Shown here: piece by piece, positions 1 to 8,695 of the stretch
How the letters are laid out: each line of letters opens with the position of its first letter
How positions within the stretch are numbered: position 1 is the first letter of the stretch
NCBI GenBank assembly: GCA_019416935.1
Contig: DXWI01000004.1
Coordinates: 62,001 to 126,000, forward strand
Direction of reading: 5' to 3'
Length of the DNA: 64,000 nucleotides
DNA from: Clostridiales bacterium
GTDB taxonomy: Bacteria; Bacillota; Clostridia; Christensenellales; CAG-138
Notes under the pieces: generated by a model
Databases searched by the model: none
What the model saw: only the letters and a program-made list of their open reading frames with translations
What the model was told of the DNA's origin: nothing
Made by a program: the position numbers and the translations under genes

Positions 1-536
1 AGGTTCGCCATGTCCTTGATGCAGATCACATCCGCACCCATCTGGACGAGTTCCTTTGCCAGCTTGACGAAGTAATCCTCGTTGTGCACGGGGCTGGTCG
101 TGTAGCTGAGCGCCGGTTCGCAGATGCCGCCGTACTTCTTGGTGAAGCGAATGGCCGCCTCCAGATTGCGCGTGTCGTTCAACGCGTCGAAAATACGGAT
201 CACATCGATACCGTTTTCGATAGATTTGCGGCAGAACTGTTCCACCACATCATCCGCGTAGTGCTTGTATCCGAGGATGTTCTGTCCGCGGAAGAGCATT
301 TGCAGCTTGGTGTTGGGCAGCGCCTTGCGCAGCGTGCGCAGACGCTCCCACGGATCCTCATTCAGGAAGCGCAGGCAGGAATCAAACGTTGCTCCGCCCC
401 AGACTTCCAGCGACCAATATCCGATGCTGTCCAGAATCTCGCACGCCGGCAACATATCCTTGATGGCCATGCGCGTGGCCGCCAGCGACTGATGCGCATC
501 GCGGAAAATGGTATCGGTAATGTTCAGTTTCGTCAT
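1..536 (-). CDS. oadA: Oxaloacetate decarboxylase / pyruvate carboxylase-type carboxyltransferase alpha subunit (3' end outside window)
   Basis: Carboxyltransferase subunit that moves CO2 from oxaloacetate (or a related acid) to biotin. The visible N-terminal ~178 residues start MTKLNITDTIFRDAHQSL, the metal-binding TIM-barrel entry of the OadA/PycB/transcarboxylase 5S family, and continue with the RMLFRGQN-type segment and IRIFDALND. The start at 536 is set by AAGGAG 8 nt upstream. It is the last visible gene of a four-gene operon with oadG-like, biotin carrier and oadB genes, so a sodium-pumping decarboxylase is more likely than pyruvate carboxylase. The C-terminus lies outside the window. 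Whether it carries its own biotin domain cannot be seen, but a separate carrier gene upstream makes that less likely. Confidence 0.9.
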   Translation of the reverse strand, partial: MTKLNITDTIFRDAHQSLAATRMAIKDMLPACEILDSIGYWSLEVWGGATFDSCLRFLNEDPWERLRTLRKALPNTKLQMLFRGQNILGYKHYADDVVEQFCRKSIENGIDVIRIFDALNDTRNLEAAIRFTKKYGGICEPALSYTTSPVHNEDYFVKLAKELVQMGADVICIKDMAN

Positions 537-559
537 ATCAGTGTCTCCTTATGCAACAA

Positions 560-1720
560 TTAACCGAACAGGGACAGGAATACGCCTGCGGCGATTGCCG
601 AGCCGATAACGCCGGCCACGTTCGGGCCCATGGCATGCATGAGCAGGAAGTTGCCGGGATTCTCCTTCTGGCCGACGACCTGCGACACGCGCGCAGCCAT
701 CGGAACGGCGGAGACGCCGGCGCTGCCGATCAACGGGTTAACCTTCTTCTTGCTGAACACATTCATCAGCTTGGCCAGCAACACGCCGCCCGCCGTGCCG
801 CCGCCAAACGCGATGACGCCGAGGGCAACGATCAGCAGGGTGTCGACCTTCAGGAACGTCGCGGCCGTAGCGGTTGCGCCAACCGTCGTGCCAAGGAAGA
901 TCGTGGTAATGTTGCAGAGCTCGTTCTGCGCCGTTTTGCTCAGGCGTTCCGTCACGCCGCACTCACGGAAGAGGTTGCCCAGCATCAGGCAGCCAACGAG
1001 CGGCGTTGCATCCGGTACGAGGAATGCAACAAAGATCGTAACAACGATCGGGAAGACGATCTTCTCGGTCTTGCTGACGGGGCGAAGCTGCTCCATCACG
1101 ATCTGGCGCTCCTTTTTCGTGGTCAGCGCCTTCATGATCGGCGGCTGAATGACCGGAACCAGTGCCATATACGAATATGCCGCAACGGCGATCGGCCCAA
1201 GATATTCCGGCGCCAATTTGGAGGTGACCAGAATCGCGGTCGGGCCATCGGCGCCGCCGATGATGCCGATCGAAGCAGCGGCCTCCGTCGAGAAGCCAAA
1301 GATCAGCGCCAGTGCAAACGCAATGTAAACGCCGAACTGCGCGGCTGCGCCAAGGAGCATGCTCTTCGGGTTGGCGATCAGGGGACCGAAATCCGTCATT
1401 GCGCCGACGCCCATGAAGATCAGGCACGGATAGATGCCGAGCTTGACGCCCAGATACAGGTAGTCGAGCAGGCCGCAATTCTTGGGATCGCCGAGCATCT
1501 CCCAGTTGACATGGCCGCCGGCATAGATGGCCTCATGATACATGTTCGCGCCGGGCAGGTTGGTCAGCAGCATGCCAAACGCGATCGGAACCAGAAGCAA
1601 GGGTTCAAACTTCTTGACGATCGCCAGATACAGCAGGAAGCAGGCAACGGCAATCATCACAAGCTGCAGCGGATTCTCGATGATTCGATAGAATCCGGTT
1701 GTTTGCAGGAAATCCAGCAT
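560..1720 (-). CDS. oadB: Sodium ion-translocating decarboxylase, beta subunit (OadB/GcdB/MmdB)
   Basis: 386-residue integral membrane protein that couples decarboxylation of carboxybiotin to Na+ export. The N-terminus MLDFLQTTGFYRIIENP is typical of the family. The conserved GIIGGADGPTAI segment (about residue 150) and a late glycine-rich GVIAFGGGTAGG stretch match the ion-path regions of OadB. Length is normal for a member without the longer N-terminal helix. SD GGGAG lies 6-7 nt before the ATG. It sits 14 nt after the biotin carrier gene and 23 nt before oadA, so the genes are co-transcribed. The substrate (oxaloacetate, methylmalonyl-CoA or glutaconyl-CoA) cannot be fixed from this subunit alone. 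Confidence 0.93.
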   Translation of the reverse strand: MLDFLQTTGFYRIIENPLQLVMIAVACFLLYLAIVKKFEPLLLVPIAFGMLLTNLPGANMYHEAIYAGGHVNWEMLGDPKNCGLLDYLYLGVKLGIYPCLIFMGVGAMTDFGPLIANPKSMLLGAAAQFGVYIAFALALIFGFSTEAAASIGIIGGADGPTAILVTSKLAPEYLGPIAVAAYSYMALVPVIQPPIMKALTTKKERQIVMEQLRPVSKTEKIVFPIVVTIFVAFLVPDATPLVGCLMLGNLFRECGVTERLSKTAQNELCNITTIFLGTTVGATATAATFLKVDTLLIVALGVIAFGGGTAGGVLLAKLMNVFSKKKVNPLIGSAGVSAVPMAARVSQVVGQKENPGNFLLMHAMGPNVAGVIGSAIAAGVFLSLFG

Positions 1721-1734
1721 AGTTTACTCCCTCC

Positions 1735-2112
1735 TTAGCGGATGGAGCACAGCGCTGCATCGGGGTTCACAGTGGCCCCCTGTTGCACGAACACGGCGGA
1801 AACCGTACCGTCGACGGGGCTGAGGATTTCATTTTCCATCTTCATGGCTTCGAGGATCATGACCACCTGGCCCTTTTTCACTGCGTCGCCGGTTTTGACA
1901 TTGACGGAAAGAATATTGCCGGGCATGGGCGCTTTCACCGTCGTTTCGCCGGCTGCGGGCGCTGCTGCGGGCGCTGCCGGAGCGGGGGCCGATGCGGACG
2001 CCGCCGGTGCTGCCGCGGACGCCGCGGGCTGGGCTGCTACGGTCTTGCCGTCGATTTCTTCAACCGAGATTTCGTAGGACGTGCCATTGACATTGACCAA
2101 GAAGTTACGCAT
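1735..2112 (-). CDS. Biotin carrier protein of the decarboxylase complex
   Basis: 125-residue biotin carboxyl carrier. A short N-terminal segment (MRNFLVNVNGTSYEI) is followed by a long Ala/Pro hinge (about residues 28-55), then a biotinyl domain with the EAMKMEN biotinylation site near residue 90. The start at 2112 is preferred over a longer frame because GGGAGG lies 8 nt upstream. In this operon it carries CO2 from the carboxyltransferase to the membrane subunit. The Ala/Pro linker is typical of GcdC/MmdC-like carriers and lets the domain swing between active sites. Confidence 0.93.
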   Translation of the reverse strand: MRNFLVNVNGTSYEISVEEIDGKTVAAQPAASAAAPAASASAPAPAAPAAAPAAGETTVKAPMPGNILSVNVKTGDAVKKGQVVMILEAMKMENEILSPVDGTVSAVFVQQGATVNPDAALCSIR

Positions 2113-2142
2113 GATTATTTCCTCCCAGTGATTATTCACAAG

Positions 2143-2439
2143 TTAATCGTTGTTGATCTTTTTAATCGACAGAATGCGAAGTCCGGAAACATCGCTGCCA
2201 ATCGAAGTGGCGATCGCAGCCGAAACAGCGGCGATGAACTGGCCGCGGTCGGCAATTTCCGCCGCCGGTGCGGGTGCTGCAGGAACCGTCGCCGTTTCCT
2301 GCGCGGCCGCCTTCTTCGCGTTCAGGCTCGAAAACGCCACCGACATCAGCTTGATGATCAAAATCAAGCAGATCAGCCCTACAAAAACGGTTCCAAATCC
2401 CAAACCGAATGTGGAGAGCCCCAGAACTAATTTTTCCAT
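2143..2439 (-). CDS. Small membrane subunit of the decarboxylase pump (OadG family)
   Basis: 98-residue protein with one N-terminal transmembrane helix (about residues 10-32, GTVFVGLICLILIIKLMS) followed by an Ala/Pro-rich hydrophilic tail. This is the architecture of OadG/MmdD, which holds the carboxyltransferase to the membrane subunit. The tail ends in a conserved-looking AAIATSIGSDVSGLRI segment. The start at 2439 is chosen because GGAGG lies 7 nt upstream. It is first in the operon, 30 nt before the biotin carrier gene. OadG proteins diverge strongly, so the call rests on topology and context as much as on sequence. Confidence 0.85.
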   Translation of the reverse strand: MEKLVLGLSTFGLGFGTVFVGLICLILIIKLMSVAFSSLNAKKAAAQETATVPAAPAPAAEIADRGQFIAAVSAAIATSIGSDVSGLRILSIKKINND

Positions 2440-2747
2440 GTAGAACCTCCGAAAAAAACCTCGAATTCGTGGTATCAAAATGTATTCTCATCCTAACCCA
2501 CATTCTTCTTATTCTAGGCATGTCCTCTTTTTCCTGCTAAGAAATCATTAATTTTTTCACATTTTTGTCGCTTTTTGCTCAAAACTGCACCATTGCACAG
2601 CAATGGTGCGCATGGCATTTGCGCCCTGCCCCAGCCGAATGGCCGGCGTTGACTGCGCCGGTTTCCTTCGCGTTTTCAACAGGATCAACGCGGCAGACAG
2701 CCGTTGCCGCTGCCTGCCGCGTGACACGCGGTTGCACGATCGTCGGT
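2440..2747. other. Intergenic region between the oad operon and valS with two strong hairpins
   Basis: No coding frame is convincing here. It must hold the end of the valS transcript and the oad promoter. A perfect 10-bp stem with a 3-nt loop lies at 2587-2609 (arms GCACCATTGC / GCAATGGTGC), and a 12-bp stem at 2690-2720. In the minus direction the first is followed only by AGTTTTG, so terminator function is plausible but weak. A TAGAAT-like -10 near 2510 has no good -35, so I do not call a promoter. Confidence 0.6.
2587..2609 (-). terminator. Perfect hairpin, possible valS terminator
   Basis: Ten paired bases with an ACA loop, downstream of valS on the minus strand. The run after the stem on the minus strand is AGTTTTG, short for an intrinsic terminator. 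It could also be a regulatory structure in the oad leader. Confidence 0.4.
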
Positions 2748-5384
2748 TCAATCCGCAAGAGCTGCCAAGCGTTCCTGCAGTTTCCCGAGCATTTCCTCCG
2801 CGTTCCTCAGTTTTTTCCGTTCCTCGTCCACAACCGTCTCGGGCGCTTTGCTGGTAAACCGTTCGTTGGACAGCTTGCCGGCAGCGCGGTCATGCTCGCC
2901 CTGCACACGCGCGATCTCCTTGCGGATGCGCTCGCGCTCCTTATCGATGTCCACGAGCGAGGCAAGCGGAATCAGCACATCGACCCCCGTACAGACCAGA
3001 TGGACGTCCCGCTTCTGGGCAAGAACGGTTTCATCTCCCACAACCACCTCGTTCGCGCCGGCCAGCCGCTGCATGGCCGCCTCCATCGCATGGTACGCCG
3101 TCTGCTTGGAGGCGGGCACGCGGAGCCGGAGCGTGATCTTCTGCGCCGGCGGCACCTTCATCTCGGCGCGCAGGTTGCGGACTGCGCGGACGATCTCCAT
3201 CAGCGATTCCATCCGCTCACACTCGGCCGCAAAGCGCAGCGCATCGTTCTGCTCCGGCCATGCGGAAAGCATGATCGTCTCCTCATGTCTCGGCAATTTC
3301 TGATAAAGCTCCTCCGTAATGAACGGCATGAACGGGTGCAGCAGCTGCATCGCTTGCTTGAGCACATAGGTCAGCACGCTCGCGGCCGTCTGTTTCTCCG
3401 CAGCCGCTTCACCATACAGGCGCGGTTTGACCATCTCGATATACCAATCGCAGAACTCGAGCCAGATAAAGTCGTAGATCTTCTGGGCCGCGAGGCCGAG
3501 CTCATAGGTGTCGAGGTTTGCCGTGACCTGTCCGGTAACATCGTTGAGGCGGTGGAGAATCCACTTGTCCGCATCGTCCAGCCGGCATTGATCAAGCGGG
3601 AGCGTTTCCACGTCCTCAATGCTCATGAGCACGAAGCGCGCCGCGTTGTAAACCTTGTTGCAGAAGTTGCGTGCAGCTTCGACCTTTTCCCAGTAGAAGC
3701 GCATGTCATTGCCGGCGGAGTTGCCCGTTAGCAGTGAAAAGCGTAGCGAGTCGGCGCCGTACTTGGCGATGACCTCCAGCGGATCGATGCCATTGCCGAG
3801 CGACTTGGACATTTTGCGGCCGAGGCTGTCGCGCACAAGGCCGTGAACATAGACTGTGTCGAACGGTTTTTCCTTCCGCACCGCAAGGCCGAACGTGATC
3901 ATGCGGGACACCCAGAACGTGATGATGTCATAGCCTGTGACGAGCGTGGACGTCGGGTAGAAATACTTCAGCTCCTCCGTCTCCTCCGGATAGCCGAGTG
4001 TTGAAAACGGCCACATGCCGGAGCTGAACCAAGTGTCCAGCACATCCTCATCCTGCCGCATGGCCGCGCCGCACTTGGGGCAGGTATCCAGCTTCGTCTC
4101 GCTTGCGGCAACCTCGCCGCAGTCGTCGCAGTAATAGACCGGAATCCGGTGGCCCCACCAGAGCTGGCGGGAGATGCACCAATCGCGGATGTTCTCCATC
4201 CAGTTAAAGTACGCCTTGTCAAACCGCTCCGGAACAAAACGGATATCGCCATTTCGCACCGCGGCAAGCGCCGGCTCCGTCAGGGGTTTCATATCCACAA
4301 ACCACTGTTTGGACACGATGGACTCGATCGTTGTATGGCAGCGATAGCAGGTGCCGACATTATGCGTATACGGCTCCACCCTGACCAGCGCCCCGCAGGC
4401 GTCCAGATCCGCAACGAGCGCCTTGCGGCAGTCGAAGCGATCCATCCCCTCATACTTGCCGCCCAGCTCGTTGATATGCCCATCGTCCGTAAACACGCGC
4501 ATGACCGGCAGGTTCGCGCGGCGCCCCACCTCAAAGTCGTTCGGGTCGTGGCCCGGCGTGATCTTGACCGCGCCGGTGCCGAACTCCATTTCGCAGTAGG
4601 CGTCGGCAATGACGGGGATTTCACGCCCAACCACCGGGATGACGACGTTTTTGCCGATGATATCCTGATAGCGGGGGTCTTCCGGGTTGACCGCAATGGC
4701 GGTATCGCCGAGCATGGTTTCCGGCCGCGTCGTCGCGACCGTAATCGAATAGCTGCTGTCCGGGGCGTCGTACCGGATATGCCAGAGCGAGCTGGCCTGT
4801 TCCTCATACTCGACCTCAGCATCCGACAGCGCGGTCTTGCAGTCCGGACACCAGTTGATGATCCGGTCGCCCTTATAGATCAAGCCTTTGTTGTAAAGGT
4901 CCACGAACACCTTGTTCACCGCACGGTTGCAGCCCGCATCCATCGTGAACCGCTCGCGCTCCCAGTCACAGGACGAACCAAGCTTGCGAAGCTGCTGCAC
5001 GATGGTCTTGCCGTAATCCTCACGCCATTTCCACGCGCGCTCCAAAAATGCCTCGCGGCCGATATCGTTTTTGGTCAGACCTTCGGCGGCCATCTGTTCC
5101 ACGATCTTGACCTCCGTCGCGATCGACGCATGATCCGTGCCGGGAAGCCAGAGCGCTTCAAACCCGCGCATGCGCTTATAACGAATGAGCGTGTCCTGCA
5201 GGGAATTGTCCAGCGCATGTCCCATGTGGAGCTTGCCCGTGATGTTCGGCGGCGGAATCACGATACAGTAGGGCTGTTTGTCCGGATTCGGCTTTGCATG
5301 GAAGTATCCGCTCTCCTCCCAGTGCTGATACCACCGCGATTCCACCGCGGACGGATCGTATGTCTTTTCCATTTCCAGTGCCAT
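2748..5384 (-). CDS. valS: Valyl-tRNA synthetase
   Basis: Class I aminoacyl-tRNA synthetase charging tRNA-Val. The HIGH signature is GKLHMGHAL (about residue 50) in the typical PPNITGKLHMGH context. KMSKS is present as RKMSKSLGNG (about residue 523). The central editing domain, the WCISRQLWWGHRIP segment, and a C-terminal coiled-coil (ERERIRKEIARVQGEHDRA) that contacts tRNA are all present. About 878 residues is normal. ATG at 5384 is preferred to the ATG two codons earlier, because GGGAGGA is then 8 nt rather than 2 nt away. A T-box leader lies directly upstream, so expression should rise when tRNA-Val is uncharged. Confidence 0.98.
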   Translation of the reverse strand: MALEMEKTYDPSAVESRWYQHWEESGYFHAKPNPDKQPYCIVIPPPNITGKLHMGHALDNSLQDTLIRYKRMRGFEALWLPGTDHASIATEVKIVEQMAAEGLTKNDIGREAFLERAWKWREDYGKTIVQQLRKLGSSCDWERERFTMDAGCNRAVNKVFVDLYNKGLIYKGDRIINWCPDCKTALSDAEVEYEEQASSLWHIRYDAPDSSYSITVATTRPETMLGDTAIAVNPEDPRYQDIIGKNVVIPVVGREIPVIADAYCEMEFGTGAVKITPGHDPNDFEVGRRANLPVMRVFTDDGHINELGGKYEGMDRFDCRKALVADLDACGALVRVEPYTHNVGTCYRCHTTIESIVSKQWFVDMKPLTEPALAAVRNGDIRFVPERFDKAYFNWMENIRDWCISRQLWWGHRIPVYYCDDCGEVAASETKLDTCPKCGAAMRQDEDVLDTWFSSGMWPFSTLGYPEETEELKYFYPTSTLVTGYDIITFWVSRMITFGLAVRKEKPFDTVYVHGLVRDSLGRKMSKSLGNGIDPLEVIAKYGADSLRFSLLTGNSAGNDMRFYWEKVEAARNFCNKVYNAARFVLMSIEDVETLPLDQCRLDDADKWILHRLNDVTGQVTANLDTYELGLAAQKIYDFIWLEFCDWYIEMVKPRLYGEAAAEKQTAASVLTYVLKQAMQLLHPFMPFITEELYQKLPRHEETIMLSAWPEQNDALRFAAECERMESLMEIVRAVRNLRAEMKVPPAQKITLRLRVPASKQTAYHAMEAAMQRLAGANEVVVGDETVLAQKRDVHLVCTGVDVLIPLASLVDIDKERERIRKEIARVQGEHDRAAGKLSNERFTSKAPETVVDEERKKLRNAEEMLGKLQERLAALAD

Positions 5385-5404
5385 CACCATGTCCTCCCAA
5401 TCAA

Positions 5405-5656
5405 GAAAATAAAAGCGCCCGTTCCGTCAAAGGACGAAACGGGCGCTCGCGGTACCACCTTTGTTGGACGGCTGCAGCCGTCCCACTCTAAGCCTTAACG
5501 CGGCTCCTGCGTGCGCCGCTCACAAACGCTTCACGGCGCATGCTCAAAAGCGACCTTCCAATCATTTCCCTGCCGCAGAACCTTGCAGCCGGTGGGTTCC
5601 GCTCTCTGCTGCCGAAATGACCGTACTCCTCTTTTTCATCGCACGCTATTCAATCT
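5405..5656 (-). promoter_or_regulatory. T-box riboswitch upstream of valS, with terminator
   Basis: On the minus strand the leader shows an AGTA box in GAGGAGTAC (about 5630-5622), then a helix GGTCATTTC pairing with GAAATGATT, an AGAGAGCGG distal element, and a specifier region GGAAGGTCGC in which a GUC (Val) triplet lies at 5554-5552. The highly conserved T-box AAGGTGGTACCGCG is at 5461-5448. It overlaps an intrinsic terminator (AGCGCCCGTTTCGTCC stem, then TTTTATTTT) at about 5447-5409. Family knowledge: uncharged tRNA stabilises the antiterminator. The exact specifier register is inferred and is one base off the simplest reading. Confidence 0.93.
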
Positions 5657-5662
5657 TCGCAT

Positions 5663-5692
5663 AGTGTACCGCACATTTTGGCAGTTTGTCAA
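5663..5692 (-). promoter_or_regulatory. Sigma-A promoter of the valS T-box transcript
   Basis: TTGACA at 5692-5687, an 18-bp spacer and TACACT at 5668-5663 on the minus strand. The -35 overlaps the last codon and stop of the preceding lipoprotein gene. This places the start of transcription just before the T-box stem I. Confidence 0.75.
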
Positions 5693-7557
5693 CCGTTCTT
5701 CACCTGTTCATCCGCCCAAACATCCATGCGCTCTCGCAACAGATTGAAATAGGCCGGACCATAGCTCAGGTACTGGGTCAGCACATCCTTCTGTACATAA
5801 GCCTCCCCGAGATCCGCGCTGAGCGAGCGCATCATTCCGGCAAGCTGCGTATAACCCAAGGCATAGGAGAACGCATAAAACGGCATATTGACCGAGAAGG
5901 TATAGAGCCAATTCACGACTGCATCATCCCCAAAGCCATAGCTGCTCAGGTATTTCTTCAAATCCTCCGGCTCCATGCCTTCATAATTGACCTTGATGCT
6001 CGCGATCGCCAGCAGCATCGCATTGCCCACCATCTCATCGCAGAACCGCATCATGGTGGTGGTGCGGTTGTACTTTGTCTGCGCCAGTATGGCAAGCTCC
6101 TCGGCAAACTGCGCCCAGCCCTCCACATAGCCGGGGAACGGCAAAACCTGCTGCATCCATCCAAGGCCCTCCAGATTGCGCTGATACAGATGCTGGTACA
6201 TGTGTCCCGGGTATCCCTCGTGCGCCAGCGTCAGAAACAGATAGGTCTGGTCGGCGGCCGGATTCAGAATCACCGTATTGTCCTGCCAATCGTCGATGGC
6301 CGGCACGGCATAGGCAGCCGGACTCATGAGCGCTTCCAGTTCCGGCGGCACCTGCCGCGTTTCATAGCTGTGCGCGGGCAGTTCCGGAAGCGCCGACTTG
6401 CTGAGCGTCTCCAATTCCGAAAGATCCGCCTGTACATCGCCGCTGGTCAGCGGGATGTCGGGATCTTCGCTCGCCTCCGCCTCCATGCTAAAGGTCTGAT
6501 AGGAATAGATCAGGTAGGCAAACTCCTGTTCCAGCAGCGCGAGCGCATCCTCCGGCGAAAAATCCGCAGCGGCCTCGCTCTGCATGCCCAGCGTAAAATA
6601 TAGCAGTCCTTCTTCGCCGAAGGCATGCATTCCCTCTTCGTTGCGGCAGGTGTCCGACAGTGCGGCAAGTCCCTCGCGCAGCGTTACAAACGCTTGCAAA
6701 AACGCTCCGGACAGCAGCGTTTCTCCCTGCTCCCGGTATGCGGCGCGCTGCTCGGCGGTCAAATCCGCAACCGCGTCCAGCGATTTTTCAAACTCCGAAA
6801 TCAAGAACAGCTTGTCGCCGGCGTCGATGATCTGGTCGAGATCGGCAAGTATCGCCTCCAGCGCGCTCTTTGTCATAAAGCGCCCGTTTTCCGACCGTTT
6901 CTGCTCGTATGCCAGCACCTGCGACAGATACCGCGGCGTATCGGCAACCAATTCCAGATACGCTTTGACATCCGCTTCCGTTTCGATTTCAAACAGCCAG
7001 AGCGCGACGGGCAGGTTGACCTGCAGCCCGGTGTACTGGGTCAGCGGCTCGTAGTAATACTCCAGCGCATCACCGGCGATGTTCGCTTCAAAATATTGCT
7101 GGAGAATATCATAGGAAAGCTGTTCCTGCTCCGTCAACTGCTCGCGGTCGATCTCCAACAAACGTTCCAGATAGGTCACGCAGGCAGCGACATCCGCATG
7201 CGAGGCCTCCTCGGACAGATCTCCCCACGTCATAGGGATCGCGGATGCGTCGATATCAAACGCAGCCGGATCTCTGAGCGTTTGGTGCAGCGACCACCCG
7301 CTATCGGATACAAAGCTGACAAACACCTCGCGATCCAACGCCGTAAAGCGTTCGGAGGCGCTCTCCTGAGGCTCGGGCGTTGCTTCCGGCGTAGGCTCCG
7401 CGGTCGGCTGCACATCCGTCTCCGGCGTCGATGTCGCGACCGGCGTTGCCGTCTGTTCCGGTTCCGGCGGCAGCTTGCAACCGGTCATGGCGGCGGCGAT
7501 AAGAATCACCATCAGGAATGACAGCAATCGCCGCAGCTTCTTTTGCATCAGCATCAT
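5689..7557 (-). CDS. DUF885 family lipoprotein (putative zinc-dependent hydrolase/peptidase)
   Basis: 622-residue exported lipoprotein. The signal peptide MMLMQKKLRRLLSFL... ends in a lipobox AAMTGC (about residue 27), followed by a Pro/Thr/Glu-rich tether. The body carries HEGYPGHMYQH (about residue 450), the HExxxGH-type metal motif of DUF885 (PF05960), a family of likely metallopeptidases. Its substrate is unknown. AGGAG 7 nt upstream sets the start at 7557. It follows the M23 lipoprotein gene by 19 nt, so both are probably made together as cell-surface proteins. No terminator is seen; the promoter for valS lies over its stop codon. Confidence 0.9.
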   Translation of the reverse strand: MMLMQKKLRRLLSFLMVILIAAAMTGCKLPPEPEQTATPVATSTPETDVQPTAEPTPEATPEPQESASERFTALDREVFVSFVSDSGWSLHQTLRDPAAFDIDASAIPMTWGDLSEEASHADVAACVTYLERLLEIDREQLTEQEQLSYDILQQYFEANIAGDALEYYYEPLTQYTGLQVNLPVALWLFEIETEADVKAYLELVADTPRYLSQVLAYEQKRSENGRFMTKSALEAILADLDQIIDAGDKLFLISEFEKSLDAVADLTAEQRAAYREQGETLLSGAFLQAFVTLREGLAALSDTCRNEEGMHAFGEEGLLYFTLGMQSEAAADFSPEDALALLEQEFAYLIYSYQTFSMEAEASEDPDIPLTSGDVQADLSELETLSKSALPELPAHSYETRQVPPELEALMSPAAYAVPAIDDWQDNTVILNPAADQTYLFLTLAHEGYPGHMYQHLYQRNLEGLGWMQQVLPFPGYVEGWAQFAEELAILAQTKYNRTTTMMRFCDEMVGNAMLLAIASIKVNYEGMEPEDLKKYLSSYGFGDDAVVNWLYTFSVNMPFYAFSYALGYTQLAGMMRSLSADLGEAYVQKDVLTQYLSYGPAYFNLLRERMDVWADEQVKNG

Positions 7558-7576
7558 TCTTCGTCTCCTCTCCGAT

Positions 7577-8695
7577 TCAATGATAAAGCGCATCCATAAT
7601 TTCATAGAGTTTTACAAAACGGCCGTCCGGTGTGACAAGCCCAAGGTGCAGATGGTTCACGGCGCTGTTGCCGGTGTTGCCGACATGGCCGATCAGATCG
7701 CCCGCCTTCACGCGCTGCCCTTCCCGCAGAAAATCCGTCTTACGAATCATATGATAGTAGTGGTATTCATATCCGAGATCATCCAGCACGACCACATAAT
7801 AGCCCGGGATGTCCTGATAGCCGATGTAGAGCACCGTGCCGTCCGTGCAGCTGTAGATATCGGAATTGGCTGGCGCGCGCATGTCCAGCCCAGTATGCTT
7901 GCGCGTGTTTCGGGACCGTCCCTGATACCAGCGATCAAAAAAGGCAGCACGCTCCAGCGGTTTTTGAATGGACGCCACATAGATCGGATCCAGTGCCGGC
8001 ATTTCGTATTCCGTCTCCTCGCCGCTTTCATCGAACACGGTGGCCAGATAGCATTGGATATAGCGGGCGTTCATATACAGGTCGCGATCCGTTCCCGCAA
8101 GACTGTACAGCAGTTTCTGAAGGTCGGCGGGAGCAACGTCTGCCTGCAGAAGATAGTTCCCATTTTCCAGTTCCTGCAAGGAGCAATTTGCCCCGAAGAT
8201 ATCCCAGCTGTCCGTATCCGCCGGCATGGCCCACAAAAGCGCGCCGACATACTTCCAGTCCGCCGTTTCAACCCGGCAGCGGTATTCGAACACGATGTCC
8301 GGAAAGCTATCCTCCAACTGCCGCACAGCGTCCTCACAGCTCTCACAAAGGGATAGATACCACTCCTGACAGAGCTGCTGCAGATTTTGCACATGATCCA
8401 GCACATCCGAAAAGGATGGCGTATCCGGGAATTCCAGCGCTTCAAACGCCGCCATAAAGTCATAGCTGTCCGGGATGGAATACAAAATTTCGCAGAATGC
8501 GCCGATCACTTCCGCCGCCTTGGGCGGCGGCGGCATCGTCGGCTCCGGCGTCGGCACGGACGTCGGCACCGGAGCGGCGGACACTCCGGCCGCCACGGCG
8601 TCCTGCTGCATGCTTTCAAAGGGAGCGCAGGCCGAAAAAACCACCGCAAAGATCACCAACGCGATGCGCAGCAGGGGGATTCTCTCAGACCTCAT
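7577..8695 (-). CDS. M23 (LytM-type) peptidase domain lipoprotein
   Basis: 372 residues. The signal peptide has lipobox VFSAC (about residue 22), then a Pro-rich tether, an uncharacterised middle region with many acidic and Trp residues (about 60-240), and a C-terminal LytM domain. The metal ligands are visible as HTGLD (about residue 268) and HLHLGL (about 352), with intervening YHYYHMIR and GHVGNTGNS, so the enzyme looks catalytically complete. It probably cleaves peptide cross-bridges in peptidoglycan at the outer membrane face. Its ATG overlaps the rluD stop (ATGA), with AAGGAG 11 nt upstream, so it is translationally coupled. Confidence 0.9.
   Translation of the reverse strand: MRSERIPLLRIALVIFAVVFSACAPFESMQQDAVAAGVSAAPVPTSVPTPEPTMPPPPKAAEVIGAFCEILYSIPDSYDFMAAFEALEFPDTPSFSDVLDHVQNLQQLCQEWYLSLCESCEDAVRQLEDSFPDIVFEYRCRVETADWKYVGALLWAMPADTDSWDIFGANCSLQELENGNYLLQADVAPADLQKLLYSLAGTDRDLYMNARYIQCYLATVFDESGEETEYEMPALDPIYVASIQKPLERAAFFDRWYQGRSRNTRKHTGLDMRAPANSDIYSCTDGTVLYIGYQDIPGYYVVVLDDLGYEYHYYHMIRKTDFLREGQRVKAGDLIGHVGNTGNSAVNHLHLGLVTPDGRFVKLYEIMDALYH

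Noticed and set aside
551..1738. 395-codon plus-strand frame opposite oadB
   Set aside because: Antisense to a clear membrane subunit; no start signal and no family features.
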